Positions 16,704 through 24,445 of a DNA stretch of 64,000 nt are shown piece by piece (the stretch's first letter is position 1; every line of letters begins with the position of its first letter). The DNA lies in the NCBI RefSeq assembly GCF_000716545.1, contig NZ_JNWZ01000010.1:50561-114560 (forward strand), written 5' to 3'. Source of the stretch: Kitasatospora phosalacinea (GTDB lineage Bacteria; Actinomycetota; Actinomycetes; Streptomycetales; Streptomycetaceae). Made by a program: the position numbers and the translations under genes. The notes beneath the pieces are model-generated. The model made no database searches. It was not told where the DNA came from and worked only from the letters and a program-made list of their open reading frames with translations.

Positions 16704-16718
16704 TGGAAGTCGTTTTCA
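16704..16718 (-). promoter_or_regulatory. Zur-box-like imperfect dyad
   Basis: TGAAAACGACTTCCA on the minus strand resembles the streptomycete Zur box (TGAAAATSATTTTCA-like) in spacing and left arm. The right arm matches at only about four of six positions. Weak evidence. Confidence 0.3.
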
Positions 16719-16854
16719 ACAAGCGATCCTGACGCTCCCCTGACGTGCTGTCAATTGCGCTCCCCCGTTCGGTGCGGCACCCGCGCGCCGCCCGGCTCGC
16801 GGCCGCCACCCGCCCTTCCTAGAGTGGGTGGCAGACGACCGCGAGGAGACCCAG

Positions 16855-17124
16855 ATGAGCGAGCAGAGCGGCACCGGCGGCACCGACCGCCGCATCCTGG
16901 AGCGGATCAGCGAGATGGTCGAGGCCGAGCGCGGCCTGCGGGCCGCTCTCGTCGAGGGCCGCATCGACCAGTCCACCGAGCACCGCGAGCTCAAGGAGAT
17001 CGAGGAGCAGCTCGACCAGTGCTGGGACCTGCTGCGCCAGCGCCGGGCCCGGGCCGACGCGGGCGAGGACCCGGGCGGGGCGAGCGTGCGCAGCGTCGAC
17101 GAGGTCGAGCGGTACGAGTCGTAG
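16855..17124 (+). CDS. DUF2630 family protein
   Basis: An 89-aa soluble, highly charged protein predicted to be mostly helical (DRRILERISEMVEAERGLR; EHRELKEIEEQLDQCWDLLRQRRA), with heptad-like spacing that suggests an antiparallel coiled coil. This matches DUF2630, a family confined mainly to Actinobacteria with no known function. The ATG at 16855 follows GAGGAG, and TAGAGT at about 16820 may be its -10. Confidence 0.85.
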   Translation: MSEQSGTGGTDRRILERISEMVEAERGLRAALVEGRIDQSTEHRELKEIEEQLDQCWDLLRQRRARADAGEDPGGASVRSVDEVERYES

Positions 17125-17157
17125 CGGGGCGCCGGCGGGGCGGCGGGGCCTGGGTCG

Positions 17158-17640
17158 TCAGGCTCCGGCGGCGGCGTCCAGGTTGGCCGTGACGCGGGTG
17201 AGCAGTTCGCGCAGGGCGCGCAGGTCGTCCAGCGGCAGGCCGGCGGCGGCCAGGATGCGGCGCGGGACGGCCAGCGCGCCCTCGCGCAGCTCGCGTCCGG
17301 CCGGGGTGGGAGTGACGATCACCGAGCGCTCGTCCTCCGGGCTGCGCTCGCGGACCACCAACCCGGCCGCCTCCAGCCGCTTGAGCAGCGGGGAGAGGGT
17401 GCCGGAGTCCAGTCGCAGGCGCTCGCCGAGCTGTTTGACCGGCAGCGCCCCCTCCTCCCACAGCACCAGCATCACCAGGTACTGCGGGTAGGTCAGGCCG
17501 AGGTCCTTGAGCGCGGTGCGGTAGACGCCGCCGAAGGCGCGGGAGGCGGCGTTCAGCGAGAAGCAGATCTGCTGGTCGAGCAGCAGCAGGTCCGCGTCCT
17601 CGCCGCGGGGGGAGCGGGGGTTCTCGCCGTGCCTGGTCAT
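17158..17640 (-). CDS. ohrR: OhrR-type MarR peroxide sensor
   Basis: A 160-aa redox-sensing repressor. LDQQICFSLNAASRAF carries C26, the equivalent of the single reactive Cys of one-Cys OhrR. The winged helix follows, with LTYPQYLVMLVLWEEG, LRLDSGTLSPLLKRLEAAGL and the DERSV wing characteristic of OhrR. Organic hydroperoxides oxidise the Cys and release DNA. It diverges from the ohr gene, with a dyad in the shared region. The ATG lies 6 nt after TACCCT (17652-17647), a leaderless-type start. Confidence 0.93.
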   Translation of the reverse strand: MTRHGENPRSPRGEDADLLLLDQQICFSLNAASRAFGGVYRTALKDLGLTYPQYLVMLVLWEEGALPVKQLGERLRLDSGTLSPLLKRLEAAGLVVRERSPEDERSVIVTPTPAGRELREGALAVPRRILAAAGLPLDDLRALRELLTRVTANLDAAAGA

Positions 17641-17669
17641 GGGCCCAGGGTAGCAAGCGGCCGATTTAG

Positions 17670-17698
17670 TTGTGCGCAATTGAATTGTGTGCTGTAGT
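17670..17698 (+). promoter_or_regulatory. ohr promoter with OhrR operator
   Basis: TTGTGC (17670-17675), a 17-nt spacer and TGTAGT (17693-17698). The spacer holds the perfect AT-rich dyad CAATTGAATTG (17677-17687), resembling OhrR boxes. The site also lies close to the ohrR -10, so it can control both genes. Confidence 0.65.
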
Positions 17699-17850
17699 TG
17701 TGGGCATGGCAGGGCGGCCCCGGAGCCCGGAACCGTACGGAGGCGCACCGCCGACGGGAAGCCGGGCCCGGAGCCGCCGGGCAGGCCGGAGCGGCGGCTC
17801 GAAGAAGCCGCAGCACGAAGAAGAAGCCGTAGGACGAAGGAGAACCCCCG

Positions 17851-18261
17851 ATGAACCCGCTCTACACCGCGGTCGCCACCGCCAACGGCCGTGAGGGCCG
17901 CGCCGTCAGCTCGGACGGTCGGCTCGACCTCAAGCTCTCCCCGCCGCCCGCGCTCGGCGGCGACGGCGAGGGCACCAACCCCGAGCAGCTGTTCGCGGCC
18001 GGGTACGCGGCCTGCTTCGCCGGCGCGCTCGGCGTGGTCGCCCGGCAGCAGAAGGCGGACGTCTCGGAGGTCTCGGTGACCGCCGAGGTCACCATCGGCA
18101 AGGACGAGAGCGGCTTCGGCCTCTCCGTCGTCCTGCGGGTCGAGCTGCCCGAGTCGCTGGCCGGCGAGACCGGTGAGCTGCTGGTCAAGCAGGCCCACCA
18201 GGTCTGCCCGTACTCCAGGGCCACGGCCGGGAACATTCCGGTGCAGCTGATCGTCGAATAG
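17851..18261 (+). CDS. ohr: Organic hydroperoxide resistance protein (thiol peroxidase)
   Basis: A 136-aa OsmC/Ohr-fold peroxidase that reduces organic (lipid) hydroperoxides. The catalytic peroxidatic C55 lies in YAACFAGAL and the resolving C119 in HQVCPYS. The supporting R17 and E45 are present. The start follows GAAGGAG. Its partner ohrR is divergent and 210 bp upstream, the usual arrangement. A strong hairpin at 18288-18326 ends the transcript. Confidence 0.95.
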   Translation: MNPLYTAVATANGREGRAVSSDGRLDLKLSPPPALGGDGEGTNPEQLFAAGYAACFAGALGVVARQQKADVSEVSVTAEVTIGKDESGFGLSVVLRVELPESLAGETGELLVKQAHQVCPYSRATAGNIPVQLIVE

Positions 18262-18287
18262 GGCGAGGCAGGGGTCTCACCTGGGGT

Positions 18288-18326
18288 CTGCGGGCCGCGT
18301 CCACATGGGGGTGGAGCGGCCCGCAG
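18288..18326. terminator. Hairpin terminator between ohr and SGNH hydrolase
   Basis: 11-bp outer arms (18288-18298 / 18316-18326) plus an inner TCCAC/GTGGA stem, between convergent genes. Confidence 0.7.
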
Positions 18327-18374
18327 TGGTGTGCGCGGGGGTTGTGGAGCGCCGGGGTTTCAGGGCGCCGGGTT

Positions 18375-19157
18375 TCAGAGCGGGAGCAGCTCCGGTCGCT
18401 TGGCCTCCACGTGGTCGCCGGAGGACTCGCCGCGCAGCCGGCGGCCCACCCAGGGCAGCAGGAAGGTGCGGGCCCACTGCAGGTTCTCCCGGCGCTGGTC
18501 GGCGGCCGTCAGGAGGGGCGCGGGCGGCCAGGCGGCCTCCGGGTCCGCGTCCACCGGCAGGCCGAGCGAGCGCGCCGCCAGCAGCGCCACCCGCTGGTGG
18601 CCCTCGGGCGACAGGTGCAGCCGGTCCTCGGACCAGGCCCGCCGGTCGTGCACCGCCCGCAGCGACCACAGGTCGGCGACCGCGAGGTCGTTGCGGTCGG
18701 CGATCGCCCGCAGGTGCGCGTTGTACGTGGCGATCTTGCCGCGCAGGTGGCGCAGCACCGGGACGTTGCGGGTGTCGAAGCCGGTGCAGATCAGGACCCG
18801 CCCGGCGTTCGCGCGCAACTCCAGGACGGCCGCCTCGAAGTGCTCGGCGATCAGGTCCGGGTCGCTGCCCGGGCGCAGGATGTCGTTGCCTCCCGCGCAC
18901 AGGGTCACCAGGTCGGGCTGGAGGCGGCGGACCTTCGGGACCTGCTCGGCGACGATCTGGTCCAGCAGTCGGCCGCGGACGGCCAGGTTGGCGTACCGGA
19001 AGTCGTGCTCCGGCCTGCGCGCGGCCAGCATCCCGGCCAGGCGGTCGGCCCAGCCGGCGAACTGGCCGTCTGGGCCGGGGTCGTTGAGGCCCTCGGTGAA
19101 ACTGTCACCGAGGGCCGCGTAGGAACTGGGGTCAAGGGTCTCCTGGTAGTCGGCCAT
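18375..19157 (-). CDS. SGNH/GDSL hydrolase family protein
   Basis: A 260-aa serine esterase without a signal peptide, presumably cytoplasmic. Block I is AALGDSFTEG with S19 as nucleophile, block III is CAGGND (N91), and block V is SEDRLHLSPEGH with D178 and H181. It is likely to hydrolyse a carboxylic ester; the substrate is unknown. The C-terminal 60 residues after about 200 are an extension rich in Arg and Leu. A second gene of the same family lies at 30704-31597. Confidence 0.9.
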   Translation of the reverse strand: MADYQETLDPSSYAALGDSFTEGLNDPGPDGQFAGWADRLAGMLAARRPEHDFRYANLAVRGRLLDQIVAEQVPKVRRLQPDLVTLCAGGNDILRPGSDPDLIAEHFEAAVLELRANAGRVLICTGFDTRNVPVLRHLRGKIATYNAHLRAIADRNDLAVADLWSLRAVHDRRAWSEDRLHLSPEGHQRVALLAARSLGLPVDADPEAAWPPAPLLTAADQRRENLQWARTFLLPWVGRRLRGESSGDHVEAKRPELLPL

Positions 19158-19300
19158 GCAGGAGATGGTTCACCTTGTGAAGTGACTTACGCCACCGTAG
19201 GTGCCCCGTGGCACAGCGTGATCTCCGCCACGGGAGGCGCGGCCGGTACCCTGCAAGGGGTCCGGCGCGGAGCGGGACGGGACGGACGAGGAGGACGGCG

Positions 19301-19453
19301 ATGGCCGGCGAGGCGGTGGCGCCCGGCGACGGGGTGCGCGAGGAGAACTCGCGCCGCAAGCAGATGCTGGTCCGGGCGCTGATCTACATCGCCGGGACGC
19401 ACCTGTTCGCCGGGTTCGTGATCCTGCTGTTCGCGGTCGGCGGCCGCCACTGA
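19301..19453 (+). CDS. DUF6126 family small membrane protein
   Basis: A 50-aa protein: a charged N-terminus (about 20 aa, REENSRRKQM) followed by one or two closely spaced hydrophobic stretches (ALIYIAGTHLFAGFVILLFAVG), matching the tiny actinobacterial DUF6126 membrane proteins. The ATG follows GAGGAGGACG. Function unknown. It overlaps nothing and is isolated between divergent and convergent neighbours. Confidence 0.7.
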   Translation: MAGEAVAPGDGVREENSRRKQMLVRALIYIAGTHLFAGFVILLFAVGGRH

Positions 19454-19720
19454 ACCGGCCGTCCGGGGCCTACCGCTGCTGAGACAGGACGCGGTCGGCG
19501 ACCTGGGCCGGGTGCGCGTCGAACGCGGCGGGCGGGTCCGGGTGGACGCGGACCAGGGCGACCAGCGCGGTGATCACCACGCCGAACCGCCGATCCTCGC
19601 GCCGTCCCCGTCCGGGCCCCGCCCGGCCCGGCCGCGACGGTACCGGGCGGCCGGGCCGGGCGGGATGGCTTTCCGCGACCGTCCGGCGCGTGCGATGCGG
19701 TGCGGCGCGCGGGCGCGGGG

Positions 19721-20083
19721 TCAGCGCAGGCGCTGCTGCCAGTCGACCGGGACGCGCCCGGCCGGGCCCGGCGAGGGCTGGGTGACGGGGTGGGCGGTCG
19801 GGCCGGCCAGCGCCGGGCCCTCGTAGAACTGCTCGGTCTCGGTGTTCCAGAACCAGTCCTCGCCCGGCTCGAAGCTGGTGAGGAACGGGTGGCCGGCCGT
19901 GCGGGCGTGCGCGCTGGCGTGCTGGGACGGAGAGGAGTCGCAGCAGCCGATGTGCCCGCAGGCGGCGCACCGGCGCAGGTGGAACCACCAGCCCTCGCCC
20001 TCGCCCGCCAGGCACTCCGCGCAGCCGTCCCCGCTGGGCGGGACGTCGGGGTCGATACCGGGGATCGTCGTGTCGTCGCTCAT
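19721..20083 (-). CDS. UBP-type zinc finger domain-containing protein
   Basis: A 120-aa protein with a ZnF-UBP-like domain at about residues 18-85. The Cys/His series is [34 protein letters not shown] and the [10 protein letters not shown] motif. Eukaryotic ZnF-UBP domains bind the C-terminus of ubiquitin; bacterial versions have unknown partners. The remaining C-terminus is short and Pro-rich. The ATG at 20083 has a GAGGTGCC ribosome-binding region. Confidence 0.88.
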   Translation of the reverse strand: MSDDTTIPGIDPDVPPSGDGCAECLAGEGEGWWFHLRRCAACGHIGCCDSSPSQHASAHARTAGHPFLTSFEPGEDWFWNTETEQFYEGPALAGPTAHPVTQPSPGPAGRVPVDWQQRLR

Positions 20084-20240
20084 CGTGGCACCTCCTCGGC
20101 CAGGGTATGCCCGGCGCGGCGGACGCGCGGCGGAAGCGGATCCGGCGTGGCGGCGCACCGTCGCGGGCGGTGCGCCGGGGCGGCGCGGAGAGGTGGCGGG
20201 ACGCGCTCCGGGGGAAGGGGGACGGGGGTGCGGAGGTGGA

Positions 20241-20269
20241 TTCCGTAGCGATCTACAGTGCTGTAGATT
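20241..20269 (+). promoter_or_regulatory. terD-family promoter with 18-bp operator dyad
   Basis: ATCTACAGTGCTGTAGAT (20251-20268) is an inverted repeat with 8-bp perfect arms and a 2-bp centre. It fills the space between a weak -35 (TTCCGT, 20241-20246) and a -10 (TAGATT, 20264-20269) 17 nt apart, upstream of the TerD gene. The CTACA..TGTAG core resembles BlaI/CopY-type operators. Confidence 0.6.
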
Positions 20270-20372
20270 CAGCTTGGGCCCGGGCCCGACCGAGGGGGCC
20301 GGGCGACGGCCGCCGCGCGCCGAACCGGCCGAACTGCCGGGCCCGGTACGGGGAAACCACAGGAGGGCACAC

Positions 20373-20948
20373 ATGGGAGTCTCGCTCGCCAAGGGCGGAA
20401 ACGTCTCGCTGACGAAGGAGGCCCCCGGGCTCACCAACGTCATCGTCGGCCTCGGCTGGGACGTCCGGGCCACCACGGGCGCCGACTTCGACCTGGACGC
20501 CAGCGCGCTGCTGTGCGGCGAGTCCGGCCGGGTGCTCAGCGACCAGCACTTCGTCTTCTACAACAACCTGCGCAGCCCCGAGGGTTCGGTCGAGCACAGC
20601 GGCGACAACCTGACCGGTGGCGGCGACGGCGACGACGAGCAGATCAAGGTCGACCTGACGGCCGTCCCGCCGCAGGTCGCCAAGGTGGTCTTCCCGGTCT
20701 CCATCTACGACGCGGAGAACCGGCACCAGAGCTTCGGCCAGGTCCGCAACGCGTTCATCCGGGTCGTCAACGAGGCCGACGGCAGCGAGGTCGCCCGCTA
20801 CGACCTCTCCGAGGACGCGTCCACCGAGACCGCGATGGTCTTCGGCGAGCTGTACCGCTACGGCGCCGAGTGGAAGTTCCGCGCCATCGGCCAGGGTTAC
20901 GCCTCCGGCCTGCGCGGCATCGCGCTCGACTACGGCGTCAACGTCTGA
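20373..20948 (+). CDS. TerD family stress protein
   Basis: A 191-aa Ca2+-binding beta-sandwich protein of the tellurite-resistance/general-stress family. Seen: [20 protein letters not shown] start, the acidic metal loop [12 protein letters not shown] (residues 37-48), [21 protein letters not shown] and [12 protein letters not shown], all classic TerD segments. The family is linked to membrane-associated stress responses in streptomycetes. An AGGAGG Shine-Dalgarno lies 7 nt before the ATG. A strong operator dyad lies about 105 bp upstream. Confidence 0.94.
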   Translation: MGVSLAKGGNVSLTKEAPGLTNVIVGLGWDVRATTGADFDLDASALLCGESGRVLSDQHFVFYNNLRSPEGSVEHSGDNLTGGGDGDDEQIKVDLTAVPPQVAKVVFPVSIYDAENRHQSFGQVRNAFIRVVNEADGSEVARYDLSEDASTETAMVFGELYRYGAEWKFRAIGQGYASGLRGIALDYGVNV

Positions 20949-20955
20949 CGTCCGT

Positions 20956-20991
20956 CGGCCGGCCCCGCGCGCCCGCGCGCGGGGCCGGCCG
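20956..20991 (+). terminator. Hairpin terminator after TerD gene
   Basis: Perfect 15-bp arms (20956-20970 / 20977-20991) with a 6-nt loop, 8 nt after the stop codon. Confidence 0.75.
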
Positions 20992-21039
20992 GGAGTGTCG
21001 GCGTTCGAACGGCGCGCGGGGCTGTGGGAGGCTCGGCGC

Positions 21040-22035
21040 ATGGAACAGCGTGTACTTGGCAGGACCGGACGCCCGGTCTCGGTGATCGGTCTCGGAACGT
21101 GGCAGCTCGGCGCCGACTGGGGCGTGGTGCTGGAGGACGAAGCGCTCGCGGTGCTGAACGCGGCGGCGGACGCCGGGGTGACCTTCTTCGACACCGCGGA
21201 CGTCTACGGCGACGGCCGCAGCGAGCAGTTGATCGGCCGCTTCCTGAAGGAGCGCCGCGGCGGCGGCTACGGCGGCGAGTTGACGGTCGCCACCAAGCTC
21301 GGCCGTCGGCTGCCGCAGCTGCCGGAGAACTACACACTCGCCAACTTCCGCGAGTGGACCGACCGTTCGCGCCGCAACCTGGGCGTCGAACGGCTCGACC
21401 TGGTGCAGCTGCACTGCCCGCCCTCCGCCGTCTACTCCGATGACGAGGTGTTCGACGCGCTCGACACCCTGGTCGCCGAGGACAGCATCGCCGCGTACGG
21501 CGTCAGCGTGGAGACCTGCGAGGAGGCGCTGACCGCGATCGCCCGGCCCGGCGTCGCCAGCGTGCAGATCATCCTCAACCCGTTCCGGCTCAAGCCGCTC
21601 GACCGGGTGCTGCCCGCCGCCGATCGGGCGGGCGTCGGCATCATCGCCCGGGTGCCGCTGGCCTCCGGCCTGCTGTCCGGCAAGTACACCCGGGAGACCG
21701 TGTTCGGGGCGGACGACCACCGCACCTACAACCGGGACGGCTCCGCGTTCGACCAGGGCGAGACCTTCTCCGGCATCGACTTCGAGACCGGCCTGGAGGC
21801 CGCCGACGAGTTCGCCCGGCTCGCCCCGCCCGGCGCCACCTCCGCGCAGACCGCGCTGCGCTGGATCGTCCAGCAGCCCGGCGTCAGCACCGTCATCCCC
21901 GGCGCCCGCACGCCCGCGCAGGCCCGGGCGAACGCGGAGACGATGGCACTGGCGCCGCTGCCCGAGCAGACCCTGCGGGCCGTCCGCGACCTGTACGACC
22001 GGCGGCTGCGGGCCCAGGTGCACCCGCGCTGGTAG
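21040..22035 (+). CDS. Aldo/keto reductase
   Basis: A 331-aa NADPH-dependent TIM-barrel oxidoreductase. The catalytic tetrad is visible: Asp and Tyr in FFDTADVYGDG, Lys in VATKLG, and His in DLVQLHCP. The C-terminal IPGARTPAQARANA segment binds the cofactor phosphate. It likely reduces aldehydes or ketones; substrate unknown. The ATG at 21040 has a GAGGCT hexamer 6 nt upstream. Two palindromic hairpins follow the stop. Confidence 0.93.
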   Translation: MEQRVLGRTGRPVSVIGLGTWQLGADWGVVLEDEALAVLNAAADAGVTFFDTADVYGDGRSEQLIGRFLKERRGGGYGGELTVATKLGRRLPQLPENYTLANFREWTDRSRRNLGVERLDLVQLHCPPSAVYSDDEVFDALDTLVAEDSIAAYGVSVETCEEALTAIARPGVASVQIILNPFRLKPLDRVLPAADRAGVGIIARVPLASGLLSGKYTRETVFGADDHRTYNRDGSAFDQGETFSGIDFETGLEAADEFARLAPPGATSAQTALRWIVQQPGVSTVIPGARTPAQARANAETMALAPLPEQTLRAVRDLYDRRLRAQVHPRW

Positions 22036-22036
22036 G

Positions 22037-22119
22037 GCGGGCGCCGTGCGCACGGCGCCCGCCGCCTGCGTGCGGCGGGTGCCGCGGGGTGCCGCCCGCC
22101 GCCGGGCGGCACCCGCGGC
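22037..22119. terminator. Double hairpin terminator
   Basis: Hairpin 1 is a perfect 26-nt palindrome at 22037-22062. Hairpin 2 has arms 22081-22097 / 22104-22119 (16 bp with one bulged G). They separate the convergent aldo/keto reductase and DUF6296 genes. Confidence 0.75.
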
Positions 22120-22125
22120 CGGTGC

Positions 22126-22365
22126 TCAGGAGGTGTCGGGCAGGGGTTCGGCCCGCAGCGGCGTGCGCGGGGCCTGGTGGCCGCCGCTGGCCAGCATCCG
22201 GACTTCGCCCCGGTCGCTGATCTCGGCCTGCACGATGCCGGACGGGTCCGCGTACACCGGGTGCCCGCCCGGACCCCGGGTGCCGGTCGCCTCGACCACC
22301 ACCACGTCCTGCTCGGCGTGGCCGCCGGTGTCCCCGGGGAACGCGAGTGCGAATCGTCGGGTCAT
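22126..22365 (-). CDS. DUF6296 family protein
   Basis: A 79-aa soluble protein (start MTRRFALAFPGDTGGH, then HPVYADPSGIVQAEIS and LASGGHQAPR) matching DUF6296, a family I know mainly from Kitasatospora and relatives. It is probably a small beta-rich domain. An AAGGAAGG ribosome-binding region precedes the ATG. No function is known; its presence is the best taxonomic hint in the window. Confidence 0.7.
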   Translation of the reverse strand: MTRRFALAFPGDTGGHAEQDVVVVEATGTRGPGGHPVYADPSGIVQAEISDRGEVRMLASGGHQAPRTPLRAEPLPDTS

Positions 22366-22487
22366 GACCTGGCCTTCCTTCCCGTCGGCGTCATTCCATC
22401 GTAGGCGGGCCCGGGGCGGGCGGTCGCGACGTGGCAGGTCGGCAGGCGGGTCGGCCGGGCGCGCCGGAGCGGATGCTCCTACGGCTG

Positions 22488-23387
22488 TCAGACGAGCAGG
22501 TGCAGGCGCTGCGCGGCCGGGCCGATCCGGACGCTCTGGCCCCAGGTGAGCTGGAGGGCGTCGGACTCCACGCCGTCGCCGAACGCGACCAGGAGTTCCG
22601 ACTCGACGGTCAGGACGAGCTGCTGCCCGGCGTCCAGCAGCCCCTCGACGCGGGAGGTGCCGGTCACCGGGGACGGCCAGGCCTCGCGGACGAACCAGGA
22701 CAGTCGCGGCGCGGTCGGCGCGGGCAGCTCCAGCCGGCTGGAGCGCTCCAGCCACGCCGAGCGGCACCAGCCGGTCGCGCCGGTGCCGGTGCCGACCAGC
22801 ACCCCCGAGGAGGCCTGCGCCTCGGTCGCGCCGCCCGGGGCCGCCAGCCGGTAGCGGGCGGTCTGGTGGCCCGGCTGGCCCAGGTAGACCTCGTTCAGCG
22901 CGAGCAGCCGCTGGGTGTCGTCCGCGACCGCCTCCACCATCGTGCGCGGCTCCAGGCGCCGCTCCACGCCCGGCAGGACGGCCGCCCGCAGCAGCGCCCC
23001 GGCCTGCTCGGCCCGGTGCCGGACCAGGACGCCCGGGTTGCGGCCCGGCTCGGCGTCGATGCCGATCACCGGCTGGCCCGCCAGGTACTTCGCGGCGTTC
23101 GCCACCAGGCCGTCCTGGCCGACCACCGCCACCACGTCCTCCGGGCCGAACAGGAACCGGTCCAGGTCGGAGCGCTCCACCCGGGCCTGCCGCCAGTCCA
23201 GCGGCACCGCCGCCGACACCTCGGCGAGCGCGCCGCGGGCCAGGTGGTGGCGCCGCTCGGCCTCGGCCAGCGAGCGGCCGCGCCGGGAGAGGAAGAACTC
23301 GGCCTGGCCGCGGGTGCCGTGCCGGGCGATCAACTCCTCGTACTCGGTGCGCCGGTGGACCAGCACCACGCGCGGGGCGAGGCTCAC
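22488..23387 (-). CDS. NAD(+)/NADH-kinase-like protein
   Basis: A 299-aa protein with the NAD kinase/diacylglycerol-kinase-like fold. The GGDG nucleotide loop appears as VVGQDGLV (G90-Q91-D92-G93: catalytic-type Asp kept, second Gly replaced). LALNEVYLG corresponds to the NE/D motif and GVLVGTGTGATGW to the conserved Gly-rich TGSTAY-like segment. It may phosphorylate NAD(H) or only bind it. The GTG start overlaps the SPFH stop in a GTGA quartet, so the two are translationally coupled. The N-terminal 75 residues are an unusual charged helical extension (HRRTEYEELIARHGT). Confidence 0.8.
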   Translation of the reverse strand: MSLAPRVVLVHRRTEYEELIARHGTRGQAEFFLSRRGRSLAEAERRHHLARGALAEVSAAVPLDWRQARVERSDLDRFLFGPEDVVAVVGQDGLVANAAKYLAGQPVIGIDAEPGRNPGVLVRHRAEQAGALLRAAVLPGVERRLEPRTMVEAVADDTQRLLALNEVYLGQPGHQTARYRLAAPGGATEAQASSGVLVGTGTGATGWCRSAWLERSSRLELPAPTAPRLSWFVREAWPSPVTGTSRVEGLLDAGQQLVLTVESELLVAFGDGVESDALQLTWGQSVRIGPAAQRLHLLV

Positions 23388-24445
23388 CGACCGTTCTCCG
23401 CGGCGGCGTCGGGGGCGCCGGGGGCGGCGAGGCGGGCGAGCAGGCCGGTCAGCACGTCCGGGGTGAGCGTGACGCTGTCGATCCGCGGCAGGTGCTCGGC
23501 CAGCCGGATCAGCGCCAGCGCCCGCAGCACCTCGGGGCCCGCCTGCTGGTGCGCGGTCAGCCAGGCGGCCTCGGCGGCGGCCTTCGCCTCGCCCAACGTC
23601 CTTACGCCCTCGGCCTGTTGCACGGCCAGCGTGCCCGCCGCCTCGGCCTCGGCGACGGCCATCCTGGTCCGGCGGGCCGCGTCCGCCCCGGTGCGGACCG
23701 CGTCCGCGGCGGCCTTGTGCTCCGCCTCGCGCCGCGCGTTGGTGCCCCGCTGGGTCACCAACTCCTCCTCGCGGCGGGCCAGTTCGATCTGGCTGGCGAG
23801 TTCGTTCTCGGCGATGGTGCGTTCCCGCTCGACCGCGACGGCGCGGCGCTCGTACGTCGCCCGATCGGCCTCCTGCTGGACCTGCTCGCGGGCCGGGGTG
23901 CGCAGCGCCCGCTCCATCTCGGCCTCCGGCCGGACGGCGGTGACGCGCACCGCGAGCACCGCCACCCCGATCTCGGCCAGCCGGGGTTCGGCGGCCAGAC
24001 CCGCGGCGATCCGCTCGCGGACGGCCGTCACGCCGTCCACCAGGGTGTCGGCGAGCGGGGTCCGGGCGATCAGCTGGAGCGCGTGCTGCTGGGCGGTCTC
24101 GGTCAGCAGGGTGCCGAGCTGGGCGAGCGGTTCGGCGCGCCAGCTGCCGGTGTCCGGGTCGATGCCGAAGTCCAGGCGGGTGGCGGCGGTGGTCGGGTCG
24201 CTGATCCGGTAGGTGACGGTGGCCTGCACCGCGAGGTCCTGGAAGTCCGCCGTCCGGGCGTGGAACATCATCGCCAACTCGCGGTCGTCCGCCGGTACTT
24301 CGGAGATCGCGGCGGTGAGCGGTCGGAACCAGAAGGCCAGCCCGGTGCCCTCGTGGGCGAGCCGGCCGCCGCGCAGGTGGCGGATGTGGCTGGTGGGGGT
24401 GGAGCGGAGGTGGCGGAAGCCGAAGCGGCGCGTGATGTCGGCCAT
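23384..24445 (-). CDS. SPFH (Band 7/stomatin-like) domain protein
   Basis: A 353-aa protein. Residues about 20-185 are an SPFH domain (FRPLTAAISEVPADDRELAMMFHARTAD; VTYRISDPTTAATRLDFG; IGVAVLAVRVTAVRPEAEMERALRTPAREQ). Residues about 190-310 are a long Ala/Glu/Arg-rich coiled coil. There is no obvious N-terminal membrane anchor, so it probably oligomerises on the membrane surface or in the cytosol. It heads a two-gene operon with the NAD-kinase-like gene. The promoter region is a 55-bp imperfect inverted repeat (24466-24520). Confidence 0.87.
   Translation of the reverse strand: MADITRRFGFRHLRSTPTSHIRHLRGGRLAHEGTGLAFWFRPLTAAISEVPADDRELAMMFHARTADFQDLAVQATVTYRISDPTTAATRLDFGIDPDTGSWRAEPLAQLGTLLTETAQQHALQLIARTPLADTLVDGVTAVRERIAAGLAAEPRLAEIGVAVLAVRVTAVRPEAEMERALRTPAREQVQQEADRATYERRAVAVERERTIAENELASQIELARREEELVTQRGTNARREAEHKAAADAVRTGADAARRTRMAVAEAEAAGTLAVQQAEGVRTLGEAKAAAEAAWLTAHQQAGPEVLRALALIRLAEHLPRIDSVTLTPDVLTGLLARLAAPGAPDAAAENGR

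Noticed and set aside
17670..17894. 74-aa plus-strand frame in the ohrR-ohr gap
   Set aside because: Begins inside the ohr promoter/operator, has a TTG start and Arg/Ser-rich random composition, and overlaps ohr.
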